Positions 17,363-24,567 of a stretch of DNA of 64,000 nucleotides are shown in pieces. The notes under the pieces were generated by a model. That model saw only the letters and a program-made list of their open reading frames with translations. It was not told the origin of the DNA and searched no databases. Position 1 is the stretch's first letter; every line of letters starts with the position of its first letter. Position numbers and translations under genes: made by a program. The stretch spans positions 806,001-870,000 of the forward strand of contig NZ_CP154858.1 of the NCBI RefSeq assembly GCF_041153465.1, in the 5' to 3' direction. Source of the DNA: Thermohahella caldifontis. GTDB taxonomy: Bacteria > Pseudomonadota > Gammaproteobacteria > Pseudomonadales > Oleiphilaceae.

Positions 17363-18349
17363 TTACCCCTGTACGGACAGGTCGCCGGTTGTCACCTCTT
17401 CCTTCAGCGTGATTTCCATCAGCGTGGACAGGGCCATGTTGGAAGTCGGCATCAGCAAGGCCACACTCCGGCCCTGCAGGACATCACGGCGGGCACAGGC
17501 CGCGGCCAGCACGCCTGCCGAAGCAGGGTCAACCACCATGCGCGTATGGTGAAGCATGACGGCAGCTGCCTTGAAAAAGGCGGCATCCGGTAACTGGACA
17601 AAGTCCTGCAGGCCTTCGGCATAGTAGGAAAACGGCACCGGCTTGACGTGATCATAGTTCAGCCATTCAACCCGGGATTCTGCCGGAATCTTCCGTGGCA
17701 TCTTCATGCGCCAGCTTCGATACACGGCCTCCTCCCCCTGCGGGCAGACACCAATAATCGTGGTGCGGGGTGACAGGGCGCGAACGGCAATGGCTGCCGC
17801 CGCGGCCAGCATCCCGGAACCCACCGGGACAAAGAGCACATCCACATCCGGCTGCGCTTCAAACAGCTCCAGATAAACGGTTCCCATCCCGCAAATCAGC
17901 AACGGTTCCTCAAACGGATCCACGAAGTAGGCACTGGCGTCCGAAGCGAAACGGGCGGCCGCGTTGGAAGCGCCGCCTTCCACCTCCATCACTTCCGCAT
18001 TCTGATCGGCCAGCCAGCCCTCCCGCTGCGGATCCAGCCGGCTGTCCACAAACAACGTGATTTTCATGGAGAACATCCGGCAGGCGGTTGCCAGCGCATG
18101 CATGAAACTGAACGGCCCGCTGGAGACCACGTGCTGGATGCCGTTTTTCTTCAGCTCAAAGGCCAGGGCGACCGCTCCCCGCACCCAGGAGGTTGCCGAA
18201 GGGAGGACGTGATCATGCTTGACGAACACGTCCGCCCCGACCATTCGGGAAAGACTCTCGTATCTTCGAAGCGGCGTAGGTTCAAGATTGCGGCGCACCA
18301 CGTGGTAGGCGCGCAGGATATCCGTGATTTGCAGTGCTTGACTTCGCAT
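17363..18349 (-). CDS. Threonine dehydratase-like PLP-fold protein lacking the catalytic lysine
   Basis: The 328-residue protein has the fold type II organisation of threonine/serine dehydratases: LEPTPLRRYESLSRMVGADVFVKHD at the N terminus, a central domain, and the SGMLAAAAAI phosphate-loop region near residue 185. Aligned with IlvA, the PLP-binding lysine of SFKxRGA falls in ATSWVRGA, where the lysine position is Trp. The SxGNH cofactor loop is replaced by SGPFSFMH, and the Gly-rich phosphate loop is reduced to PVGSGM. The protein is thus unlikely to use PLP in the normal way. It could be a pseudoenzyme with a binding or regulatory role. The frame is intact with no sign of decay, which argues for function. 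It is a single gene, divergent from 18541. Confidence 0.8.
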   Translation of the reverse strand: MRSQALQITDILRAYHVVRRNLEPTPLRRYESLSRMVGADVFVKHDHVLPSATSWVRGAVALAFELKKNGIQHVVSSGPFSFMHALATACRMFSMKITLFVDSRLDPQREGWLADQNAEVMEVEGGASNAAARFASDASAYFVDPFEEPLLICGMGTVYLELFEAQPDVDVLFVPVGSGMLAAAAAIAVRALSPRTTIIGVCPQGEEAVYRSWRMKMPRKIPAESRVEWLNYDHVKPVPFSYYAEGLQDFVQLPDAAFFKAAAVMLHHTRMVVDPASAGVLAAACARRDVLQGRSVALLMPTSNMALSTLMEITLKEEVTTGDLSVQG

Positions 18350-18540
18350 TCCTGTGCATTCCGGGTTGTCTGTCAGACTTTTAGATTAGAACATACTTAC
18401 CAGAATGTCTGTGACGCAGCTCCATGGACTACATAATTTTACATGGCCCATTGACCTGGCAGACGCGGGCAGGTGTCACGTCAGCCAACCTCACAGACAC
18501 AAACCACCGTATACTGCCTCAAAAAACACAAGGACTTGTC

Positions 18541-19053
18541 ATGACTGAACTGCAACGCATTCACCCCTATTCATGCCAGGCATACCGGCTGATCCGCTGG
18601 TTTTTCGACCAGGACATTCTCGGACAGCGCACCGCACATCTCGGCGCACGGGAGCTGACTCTGGTCCGGCATCAGTTCGACGGAGAAAGTGGCATTCTGG
18701 AATTCTCACGCGACGTTCCGGCACCACAAAATGTACCCAAGACCATCAAGCGCTTCCAGCAGGAATGGAACCGGGTGCACTACAAGGAAACCTGGCAGCG
18801 CCAGAGCAACGGTCATTTTCGCGGGGAGGTACAGGCGCGCATCAGCGGCGTGCCGGTAGAGGTCGTGACCCACCTTCATCTGAAACCCGCTGCTCAGGGC
18901 GAAGGTTGCGAAAACCACATCCGGGTTCAGATCACCAGTCAGGTTCCCCTGCTCGGCCGAGTGATCGAATCGGTGGTTTGCGGCGACGTGGACCGGCAGC
19001 TGGAAACGGAGTATCGCTTCTTTCAGACGCTTCTGGAAACCGAACCGGCCTGA
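18541..19053 (+). CDS. DUF2505-like protein
   Basis: The 170-residue cytoplasmic protein resembles DUF2505, a family distantly related to START/SRPBCC lipid- or ligand-binding folds. It begins MTELQRIHPYSCQAYRLIRWFF and has alternating beta segments (REVQ-like, VPVEVVTHLHLKP, HIRVQITSQVPLLGRVIE) ending in a helix (DRQLETEYRFFQTLLE), consistent with the helix-grip fold. I took ATG 18541 because AAGGA lies seven bases upstream; the open frame before it is probably untranslated. The RNA methylase gene starts 78 bases after the stop. Confidence 0.7.
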   Translation: MTELQRIHPYSCQAYRLIRWFFDQDILGQRTAHLGARELTLVRHQFDGESGILEFSRDVPAPQNVPKTIKRFQQEWNRVHYKETWQRQSNGHFRGEVQARISGVPVEVVTHLHLKPAAQGEGCENHIRVQITSQVPLLGRVIESVVCGDVDRQLETEYRFFQTLLETEPA

Positions 19054-19130
19054 CGGGCACCCCGCCCGGCGGTTGCACACACCGCCGGGATTGTCTAGGA
19101 TGGCGCGGATTCACTGACCAGGCCGTATCC

Positions 19131-20096
19131 GTGAGCCATCCCGTTACGCCCCGACTGCCGGAAGACTTCATCGCCAGCCTCCATGCCATGCTGCCCGAGG
19201 CGGACGTCGACCATGTTGTCGCGCATCTCCGCGACGACAAGCCGCTGTGCGTGCGCGTCAATCACCTTAAATGGCAGGACGGAGAATGGCTGGACTGGTG
19301 CCGGCAGCACGGGATTGCGCCGGAACCGCTGGACTGGTACCCCGGTGCCTGGATCGTGCCGGCGGACTGCCGCAGCGATCTGACCCACAGTGCTCCCTTC
19401 AGCGACGGTCTGTTCTACATTCAGAATCCTTCCAGCCTCGTTCCCGTTTTCCTGCTCGACCCTCAGCCGGGTCAAACCATTCTGGATCTGGCCGCAGCGC
19501 CCGGTGGCAAAACGCTGGCCATCGTCGATCGCATGCGCAACGAGGGCACCGTCTCGGCCGTGGAAGCAGTCAAGGGGCGCTTTTTCAAGCTGCGCGAGCA
19601 ACTGGAACGACATGGAGCCACCTGTGTCAGGACCTACCTGATGGACGGGCGTGAGGCCGGACGCAAGGTGCCCGGGCGCTTTGACCGGGTACTTCTGGAC
19701 GCACCCTGTTCAAGCGAGGCACGCTTTGTTGCCGGTCAGCCCGAGACCTGGTCGCACTGGTCCCTGCGCAAGGTCCGGGAATGCCAGCGCAAGCAAGTGG
19801 GGCTGCTGAAATCGGCCCTGCAAACACTGCGCCCCGGTGGCCGGCTGGTGTACTCCACCTGTTCATTCGCGGCGGAAGAGAATGAGCTGGTCATTCACAA
19901 GGTACTGAAACGGTTCAAGGGCGCAGTACGGGTTGTACCGGTCGGATTGCCCCTGGCCAACATCCGTCCCGGCCTCACGGCGTGGCAGACTCAGACACTT
20001 GATCCGCAGCTGGTTCATGCACGGCGCATCCTTCCGGACAAGGTGATGGATGGCTTTTTCGTCTGCGTTCTGGAAAGGCAGGCACACCCGGAATAA
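19131..20096 (+). CDS. RsmB/RsmF-type RNA (cytosine-5) methyltransferase
   Basis: The enzyme transfers a methyl group from SAM to C5 of a cytosine in RNA. The 321-residue protein contains the SAM-binding motif ILDLAAAPGGKTL near residue 118. It also has both cysteines of the NOL1/NOP2/Sun family: LLDAPCSSEARF near residue 187 and YSTCSFAAEENE near residue 242. The first releases product and the second is the nucleophile. There is no NusB-like N-terminal domain as in RsmB and no C-terminal PUA extension as in RsmF, so the target (16S, 23S or tRNA) is open. I see no in-frame ATG upstream of residue 20; the GTG at 19131 gives the best length. Confidence 0.87.
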   Translation: MSHPVTPRLPEDFIASLHAMLPEADVDHVVAHLRDDKPLCVRVNHLKWQDGEWLDWCRQHGIAPEPLDWYPGAWIVPADCRSDLTHSAPFSDGLFYIQNPSSLVPVFLLDPQPGQTILDLAAAPGGKTLAIVDRMRNEGTVSAVEAVKGRFFKLREQLERHGATCVRTYLMDGREAGRKVPGRFDRVLLDAPCSSEARFVAGQPETWSHWSLRKVRECQRKQVGLLKSALQTLRPGGRLVYSTCSFAAEENELVIHKVLKRFKGAVRVVPVGLPLANIRPGLTAWQTQTLDPQLVHARRILPDKVMDGFFVCVLERQAHPE

Positions 20097-20213
20097 AGAC
20101 GACACGCTGTCCCGCTCGACAGAGGTCGTATTTTGTTTGTCACAAAACCCTGATAAGGTGAGATCTGCCCAGGTTGATGTCGGGTATGGACAACAACCTC
20201 AGGAGAACACACC

Positions 20214-20384
20214 ATGAAAACACCCGCTACCACCGAACAGCTCTCCGAACTGGAAATCCTGCTGATCGAAGAGCTCACCCTGCGGCGCTACTGTCCCGAA
20301 TGCGAAGTGACGCACGAGGAAGTCCGGATACACCTGGAATGGCTGGATTCGGCACCCCCGAAGCAGGACAGTATCGCAGCCTGA
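20214..20384 (+). CDS. Small Cys-pair protein, 56 residues
   Basis: This short frame is preceded by CAGGAGAA eight bases before ATG. It encodes MKTPATTEQLSELEILLIEE at its start, then RRYCPECEVTHEEVRIHLEW in the middle. The acidic amphipathic N-terminal helix and the single CPEC pair with a following His suggest a small metal-binding or adaptor protein. I recognise no family. A stable hairpin follows seven bases after the stop. Strong ribosome binding site, coding-like codon use and its own terminator support it as a real gene. Confidence 0.6.
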   Translation: MKTPATTEQLSELEILLIEELTLRRYCPECEVTHEEVRIHLEWLDSAPPKQDSIAA

Positions 20385-20390
20385 TTCCGA

Positions 20391-20420
20391 AGGCCGCCCG
20401 ACGTCTGTGGTGGGCGGCCT
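20391..20420. terminator. Inverted repeat between convergent genes
   Basis: AGGCCGCCC and GGGCGGCCT form a perfect nine-base stem around a 12-base loop. It sits just after the 56-residue gene and overlaps the stop codon of the M48 peptidase gene, so it could act for both. Neither strand has a T-run, so it is a weaker call than a classical intrinsic terminator. Confidence 0.5.
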
Positions 20421-21300
20421 AAAGCGGATAGCGCTGAACGAAACCGGCCTGATCCTGAAGGGCTCTGAGGCGAGCAATCCGCTCTCCTGTCGGTGGATGC
20501 GTGCGCAGCACCGACGGTTCGTTCAGACGCCGTCGTGACATCCACAGGCGCTCCCAGAACAAGCCGGAGTGCGCTTCCAGTGCCTGCAAGGCCCGGATCA
20601 GCGGGACAGGCGTGCCCAGCAGCCAGGCGGCTACCGCATCCGCCTGAAATTCCCGGGTGCGCGACAGGGCCAGCTGGGCAAGATCGACGGCGGTCGGCCC
20701 CAGAGTCAGGAACAGGACGGCCAGCCAAGGCAAGTGCGCCATGCCCAGCGCATAGAGCGGCAGGTTGATGAACAGAGCCAGGACGCCCATGGCACTGAGG
20801 ACATGGGTCATGCGTGACAGGACGTCCGCAAAACCCATCAGGCGCGTATCCCGGTTGCGGACATGAGCCAGCTCATGGGCCAGCACCCCCGCAAGCTGCT
20901 CCTGATCCAGGGTGTGCAACAGCCCGGCGGACAGCACGATGGCCGACTTGCGCCCTTCCCCCACGGCAAAGGCATTCAGGATCGTGGCCGGCATGACATA
21001 AAGTGTGGGCGGCTGTGGCAAGCCGGCTCGTGATGCGAGCGCAGCCAGCGTACGATACAACTGAGGCGCCTCGTCAGGATACAGGGGCTGTGCCCGGAAC
21101 ATGCGCAGAACCAATGCAGGAGAAACCCAGGGGGCCAGAAACCAGGAGAGCACGGCACCCCAGAGCGCACCCCAGGCCACATCTTCACCGCCGATCAGGT
21201 AGCCCGCTGCAGCCATGAACGCCGCCAGCATGACGAGCAACAGAGCGGATTGCAGGCGGTTGTACCAGACAAAAACGGTCACCTGTTCGGGATTGATCAT
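20419..21300 (-). CDS. M48 family membrane zinc metalloprotease (HtpX-like)
   Basis: This is a 293-residue inner-membrane protease with its active site facing the cytoplasm. Two N-terminal hydrophobic segments (about 17-65) precede the metalloprotease domain with the zinc motif HELAH near residue 139 (LAGVLAHELAHVRNRDTRLM). Two more membrane segments follow, then the third zinc ligand region TREFQADAVAAWLLG and the conserved THPPTGERIARL at the C terminus. HtpX-type proteases clear damaged membrane proteins. It may be a paralogue rather than HtpX itself, since residues outside the motifs differ. ATG 21300 has AAGGATTACCC upstream. Confidence 0.88.
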   Translation of the reverse strand: MINPEQVTVFVWYNRLQSALLLVMLAAFMAAAGYLIGGEDVAWGALWGAVLSWFLAPWVSPALVLRMFRAQPLYPDEAPQLYRTLAALASRAGLPQPPTLYVMPATILNAFAVGEGRKSAIVLSAGLLHTLDQEQLAGVLAHELAHVRNRDTRLMGFADVLSRMTHVLSAMGVLALFINLPLYALGMAHLPWLAVLFLTLGPTAVDLAQLALSRTREFQADAVAAWLLGTPVPLIRALQALEAHSGLFWERLWMSRRRLNEPSVLRTHPPTGERIARLRALQDQAGFVQRYPL

Positions 21301-21328
21301 GGGTAATCCTTGTTTCTTGCCAGCTGTG

Positions 21329-21520
21329 TCAGCCGGGGATAGTCCGCGGCAGCCAGACAATCATGATGGCACAGAAGATGGCAATCAAGATCACCCAGAC
21401 CGGAAATGTGATCCGTACGCCCATGACAGACCACTCTCTGGAACGGTCAACGGGCATGCCGCAGCGTGCACAGAATGCGGCATCATCACTGAGTTCGGCC
21501 TTGCAGTTGCGGCATTTCAT
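21329..21520 (-). CDS. Zinc-ribbon membrane protein, 63 residues
   Basis: The product starts MKCRNCKAELSDDAAFCARC, a zinc_ribbon_2 type double CxxC motif, and ends with one transmembrane segment (VWVILIAIFCAIMIVWL) and a short tail. The ATG overlaps the stop of the upstream gene as ATGA, and CTGGAGT precedes it. Such small proteins are usually tail-anchored with the ribbon in the cytosol; function unknown. The neighbouring M48 protease 28 bases downstream may be co-transcribed with it. Confidence 0.72.
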   Translation of the reverse strand: MKCRNCKAELSDDAAFCARCGMPVDRSREWSVMGVRITFPVWVILIAIFCAIMIVWLPRTIPG

Positions 21521-21951
21521 CGCGAGGACTCCAGAAATATGTCGGAAGGCATCCACCTGCACAGCGTGCCGGCATCACACACCAGCTGAAGGGTGTTTCC
21601 TGATGACGATACCAGGCGCAACACCGCATCCACCTCTTCCGGAGGCGGCATTTCGCTCTGGTGGCCTGCCAGGGCGTCCGGAGCGACAGCGTGCGGGTAC
21701 AGACGTATGGCCCGGAAGGTGAGCCGGCTTTCTCCCCCTCGGTTGCAGTCCACAGGACGCTCGTCGGAAGACGCCATGAAGCGGTAGAGACGGCCGCCGC
21801 GCGCAATCTGTCCCTGCAGGAGCCAGCCACCCGCTGTACACAACAGACGCCAGCTGCCATCGGATGTGGCCCGGGCGGTCACATCCGCACGGGCCGGACC
21901 GCCGGCAATCAGAGACAGGACAACGATAACGGTCAGACATCGGATCTTCAT
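21517..21951 (-). CDS. Putative secreted protein of unknown function
   Basis: The 144-residue protein has a signal peptide (MKIRCLTVIVVLSLIAGGPA, cleavage likely after ARA), so it is probably periplasmic. The mature part has four Cys that could form disulfides (RLLCTAGGW, PVDCNRG, QLVCDAGTLCRW) and a mainly beta character. I recognise no family. It is coupled by a four-base overlap to the zinc-ribbon gene. Other frames in this region are also open, but this one has the signal peptide and the overlap with a recognisable neighbour. Confidence 0.6.
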   Translation of the reverse strand: MKIRCLTVIVVLSLIAGGPARADVTARATSDGSWRLLCTAGGWLLQGQIARGGRLYRFMASSDERPVDCNRGGESRLTFRAIRLYPHAVAPDALAGHQSEMPPPEEVDAVLRLVSSSGNTLQLVCDAGTLCRWMPSDIFLESSR

Positions 21952-22012
21952 GCGCCTATCCTGACCGCTGCAGCCAACTCAGACCTTGATCTGAGTCAGC
22001 CCCGCCAGGCAG

Positions 22013-22582
22013 TTACTGACCACCCTGGGCAGCTGCCATCATGGCGCGCAGTGCGTCCATGTGCGGGCGAAGCGCAGCCTTGTCAGCTTCAGGAGCCTTG
22101 GCCATGCTGGCCATCATAGCATAGCTTTGCTGCAGATTCTGCTTGATCATCTGCTTCTGTTCCGCGCTCAGGCCAGCCTGCCGGTCCACTTCCTGAAGCT
22201 GGGCATCCAGCCCGCCCCGCTCGGCTTCCATCTTCTCGAACTCCAGCGCCATGGCCGCACGGGCAATGCGCATGGAAATGTCTGACCATTGCTCCGGCGA
22301 ACTGAAACCGGCCTTGCCAAGCACACCCTTCAGGTCATCGTACAGACCTGCCGCATGCACGGGTGCCAGCATCTGTTCGGCCGTCATGTCCAGCGGATTG
22401 CGCGCCTCCTGACTGTCATATTTGGAGAGTTCCGCTTCATGCCTGGCACTCCAGGCCATGACGGATTCCTGGGAGTCCATCCAGCGGGTGATGATGTCTC
22501 CTGTGAGCGGTTCGGCCCGGACCAGTCCTGCCAGCAAAAGCAGTTGGATAAAGATCAGAATGTGTCGTACAGGTGTGTGCAT
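22013..22582 (-). CDS. Putative periplasmic helical protein
   Basis: The 189-residue product starts with a signal peptide (MHTPVRHILIFIQLLLLAGL, cleavage after VRAE). The mature region is almost entirely alpha-helical and rich in Met, Ala, Gln and Glu. It resembles small periplasmic proteins of unknown function found in marine gammaproteobacteria. A coiled-coil-like stretch (MEAERGGLDAQLQEVDRQAG) lies near residue 120. GGGAGCCC lies upstream of the ATG. It is the last gene before the non-coding region and the IS. Confidence 0.7.
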   Translation of the reverse strand: MHTPVRHILIFIQLLLLAGLVRAEPLTGDIITRWMDSQESVMAWSARHEAELSKYDSQEARNPLDMTAEQMLAPVHAAGLYDDLKGVLGKAGFSSPEQWSDISMRIARAAMALEFEKMEAERGGLDAQLQEVDRQAGLSAEQKQMIKQNLQQSYAMMASMAKAPEADKAALRPHMDALRAMMAAAQGGQ

Positions 22583-22938
22583 GATGGGCTCCCGTTCCCT
22601 GTTGTTGTAAGTGATTCGGTCTGTCCGCCGACTGTACTGTATCCCCTGCCCGGCCTCAACTTTTTTTGATGTCCATAGCCGGCATGTCTATCCGCATTCC
22701 CGGTTAATCACAATCCGTCTAAGACCACCTTCGGAGCTGTACTATGCTTTTCATGTGATCAGGGCTCAGACCTTTTCACTCGTCTTCCGTGACGCTTCAA
22801 GCCAGGCTGATTGTGCGCCGATTCCGTCGGCGCTTTTTTATGGTTCCCGCCCACCACATGCGTGACGAAATCAGCTCGCGGACAGCGCCCCACCGTCAAC
22901 AGGCAGGCATCAAGACGCCTCATTTATCCCTGACTCAA
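22583..22938. other. Non-coding stretch between 22013 gene and IS
   Basis: I see no convincing protein gene in these 356 bases; the plus-strand frame at 22611-22865 has no good ribosome site and composition unlike the neighbours. The notable content is a strong plus-strand intrinsic terminator at 22815-22839 that has no protein gene upstream on that strand. Before the IS inserted, the region would have led straight to the imuA promoter. Confidence 0.6.
22815..22839 (+). terminator. Strong orphan rho-independent terminator
   Basis: Perfect seven-base stem GCGCCGA / TCGGCGC with a five-base loop, followed at once by six T. It points to a plus-strand transcript that ends here although no plus-strand gene is seen since 20384. 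It may end a small RNA starting somewhere in 22650-22780, or shield the imuA promoter from read-through. Confidence 0.8.
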
Positions 22939-22948
22939 CTGCGAAGTT
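22939..22948. repeat. Left target-site duplication of outer IS
   Basis: CTGCGAAGTT here is repeated exactly at 25798-25807, at the far side of the outer IS copy. It is a 10-base target duplication, which shows that the outer element arrived by transposition and that both of its ends are intact. Confidence 0.93.
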
Positions 22949-23027
22949 CTGACGTCTCCCCATTTTTTCAGAAGGTGCCATTCAACCTTTTGACTTTAAG
23001 GGGAAAAACGTGATGTGGTAACGGAAT

Positions 23028-23090
23028 CGGGGTTTCCCTCCAGGTACAATGTGATTGCCTATAAGTCACTGAACCCAAAGGAAAACCCCG
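23028..23090 (+). promoter_or_regulatory. Inverted repeat that can mask the transposase start (outer copy)
   Basis: CGGGGTTTCC at 23028-23037 can pair with GGAAAACCCCG at 23080-23090, which contains the end of the ribosome site (AAAGGA at 23077-23082) and abuts the ATG at 23091. A -10-like TACAAT at 23045-23050 lies between the arms. A transcript begun inside the IS would therefore lack the 5' arm, while read-through from outside would fold and hide the start. The same structure is at 24417-24479 in the inner copy. IS10 and IS50 use this device; its role here is inferred. Confidence 0.65.
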
Positions 23091-23129
23091 ATGCCTTACC
23101 ATGCCACAGATCGGACAAAATGGAAAGCC

Positions 23130-23138
23130 CGCCTCTGC
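23130..23138. repeat. Left target-site duplication of inner IS
   Basis: CGCCTCTGC here and at 24559-24567 flanks the inner copy. It is part of the outer transposase gene (codons 14-16), which proves the order of events: outer first, inner second. Confidence 0.93.
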
Positions 23139-23156
23139 CTGGCGTCTCCCCATTTT

Positions 23157-24416
23157 TTACCCCGGCCCCGTGGCGAGAGAACCATTTCGGGCAAACAAGT
23201 CATCAATCAGACTTCGTGGTTTTCGTTTGCGCCAAAGTGGCCAGAACAGCACCCGTGCACCTCTGAACAGGTTCTGCCATCCCTTGAGCAGGCTGTAGAA
23301 CGGGAACTTAAGCGCCTTGTCTGGCTTTTGACGGCGTGAACTTCTGATCAGACAGCTATCCCGGTCCTGCCAGACGGCAAGCAGTCCCCAGGCCAGACTC
23401 GCCAGCGCAACCAGATTCTGAAGTGTGGTGAAGCGCCGTGCCGGCACAGACTCCAGCGCAAAGCCCTGCTTGGTAAAGCGGTAGCCTTCCTCGCAGGCCC
23501 AGCGGTCCATGTAGGCATGGATCATGCGTTCTCCCTGTCGCCTTCCGCGCACCGGACGCGTGGTAACCAGCACCAGAGGTTCCGGCCGGTCATGGCGGAC
23601 GACAATCATCCACAAGGGGCTGTCCGGATGCTCTCGCAGCATCACCCGGGTGATACCGAACCTGACGCGGGGGCCTCCCCGTCTGAGCTGCCCTTGGTGC
23701 TTCAGCGGCAGTTCACGGGCAATCTGCTGCGCTGTTTTATGACGGTCCCGCCAGCACCAGTAGCGCTGATTGGCCGCTCTGACCAGCACCTGTCGCTCAC
23801 ACCGGATCCAGGCATCCCACAGGATGCCCCGGTCGCCTCCCCGGTCTATCACCCAGAGCAGATCCTTCCGGATATGCCGGCTCACTTCATCCATCACCGA
23901 GAGAATGTCATGGTTCTCGCTTCTGAATGCCGTGCGCTGCGGGGTGTTCAGGCGGGTCAGCAACGGCAGCGTCTTCCCGCGCCGGACATCCCGTGCCACC
24001 ACAGTCATCAGCGGATATCCGCCGACAATTTCTCCGGTATCGCCGTCCCTGACGCGGCCCCGCCATTCACTTTTCGGTGCGCCGTCACGGTTCAGATCGC
24101 CCGGATCAATGGCCAGGATCATGTCCTGCGTGACGTGCCGGCTGACGTGCGCAAGCTGCACCTGCTCTGCGGCCCAGGCCACTTCACTGTGTCCGGCCAG
24201 CATGCGGGAGATGCGCTTCTGGGTATGGTGCAGTCTGCATGGCTCATTGAGTGTGCGGGCAATCTCTGCCTGCGTGAGGGAACCGGAAGTGAGGATGCCG
24301 AAAGTGACCTCTGCCATGAGTTTTCTCACAGGCCGTGTGATCTGTTCAGGTGCCTGGTCAATCAGGCTGCAGAGGCGGGCTTTCCATTTTGTCCGATCTG
24401 TGGCATGGTAAGGCAT
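23157..24416 (-). CDS. IS4-like DDE transposase, intact
   Basis: The 419-residue enzyme cuts and joins the ends of the IS. The N-terminal part (residues 1-110) probably binds the inverted repeats. The catalytic core carries the first Asp in MILAIDPGDLNRDGAPKSEW near residue 103, the second in LWVIDRGGDRGILWDAW near 193, and Glu in DRWACEEGYRFTKQGFALE near 307. The basic C terminus overlaps the right inverted repeat region. The ATG at 24416 is preceded by AAAGGA, within the hairpin arm. The frame is full length and undamaged, so this copy may be active and could also mobilise the outer copy. Confidence 0.95.
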   Translation of the reverse strand: MPYHATDRTKWKARLCSLIDQAPEQITRPVRKLMAEVTFGILTSGSLTQAEIARTLNEPCRLHHTQKRISRMLAGHSEVAWAAEQVQLAHVSRHVTQDMILAIDPGDLNRDGAPKSEWRGRVRDGDTGEIVGGYPLMTVVARDVRRGKTLPLLTRLNTPQRTAFRSENHDILSVMDEVSRHIRKDLLWVIDRGGDRGILWDAWIRCERQVLVRAANQRYWCWRDRHKTAQQIARELPLKHQGQLRRGGPRVRFGITRVMLREHPDSPLWMIVVRHDRPEPLVLVTTRPVRGRRQGERMIHAYMDRWACEEGYRFTKQGFALESVPARRFTTLQNLVALASLAWGLLAVWQDRDSCLIRSSRRQKPDKALKFPFYSLLKGWQNLFRGARVLFWPLWRKRKPRSLIDDLFARNGSLATGPG

Positions 24417-24479
24417 CGGGGTTTTCCTTTGGGTTCAGTGACTTATAGGCAATCACATTGTACCTGGAGGGAAACCCCG
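24417..24479 (-). promoter_or_regulatory. Inverted repeat that can mask the transposase start (inner copy)
   Basis: These are the same arms as in the outer copy, on the minus strand: 24470-24479 can pair with 24417-24427 directly before the ATG at 24416. Conservation in both copies is expected from recent duplication and is not independent support. Confidence 0.6.
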
Positions 24480-24558
24480 ATTCCGTTACCACATCACGTT
24501 TTTCCCTTTAAAGTCAAAAGGTTGAATGGCGCCTTCTGAAAAAATGGGGAGACGCCAG

Positions 24559-24567
24559 CGCCTCTGC
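24559..24567. repeat. Right target-site duplication of inner IS
   Basis: CGCCTCTGC, identical to 23130-23138. Reading on from here the outer transposase frame continues with codon 17. Confidence 0.93.

Larger units (their letters stand above)
23139..24558 (-). mobile_element. IS4-like insertion sequence (inner copy), complete
   Basis: This is a full 1420-base copy in reverse orientation, with perfect 20-base terminal inverted repeats (CTGGCGTCTCCCCATTTTTT at 23139 and its complement ending at 24558). Perfect nine-base target duplications flank it. It carries one intact transposase gene on the minus strand and the start-masking hairpin at 24417-24479. It lies inside the transposase gene of the outer copy. 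With the outer copy it makes a long imperfect palindrome: 23139-24368 is the complement of 24568-25797, separated by about 200 bases. Confidence 0.96.

Noticed and set aside
23517..24539. Plus-strand frame inside the inner IS (and its mirror at 24514-25419)
   Set aside because: The frame opposes the transposase, and appears in both copies only because the DNA is duplicated.
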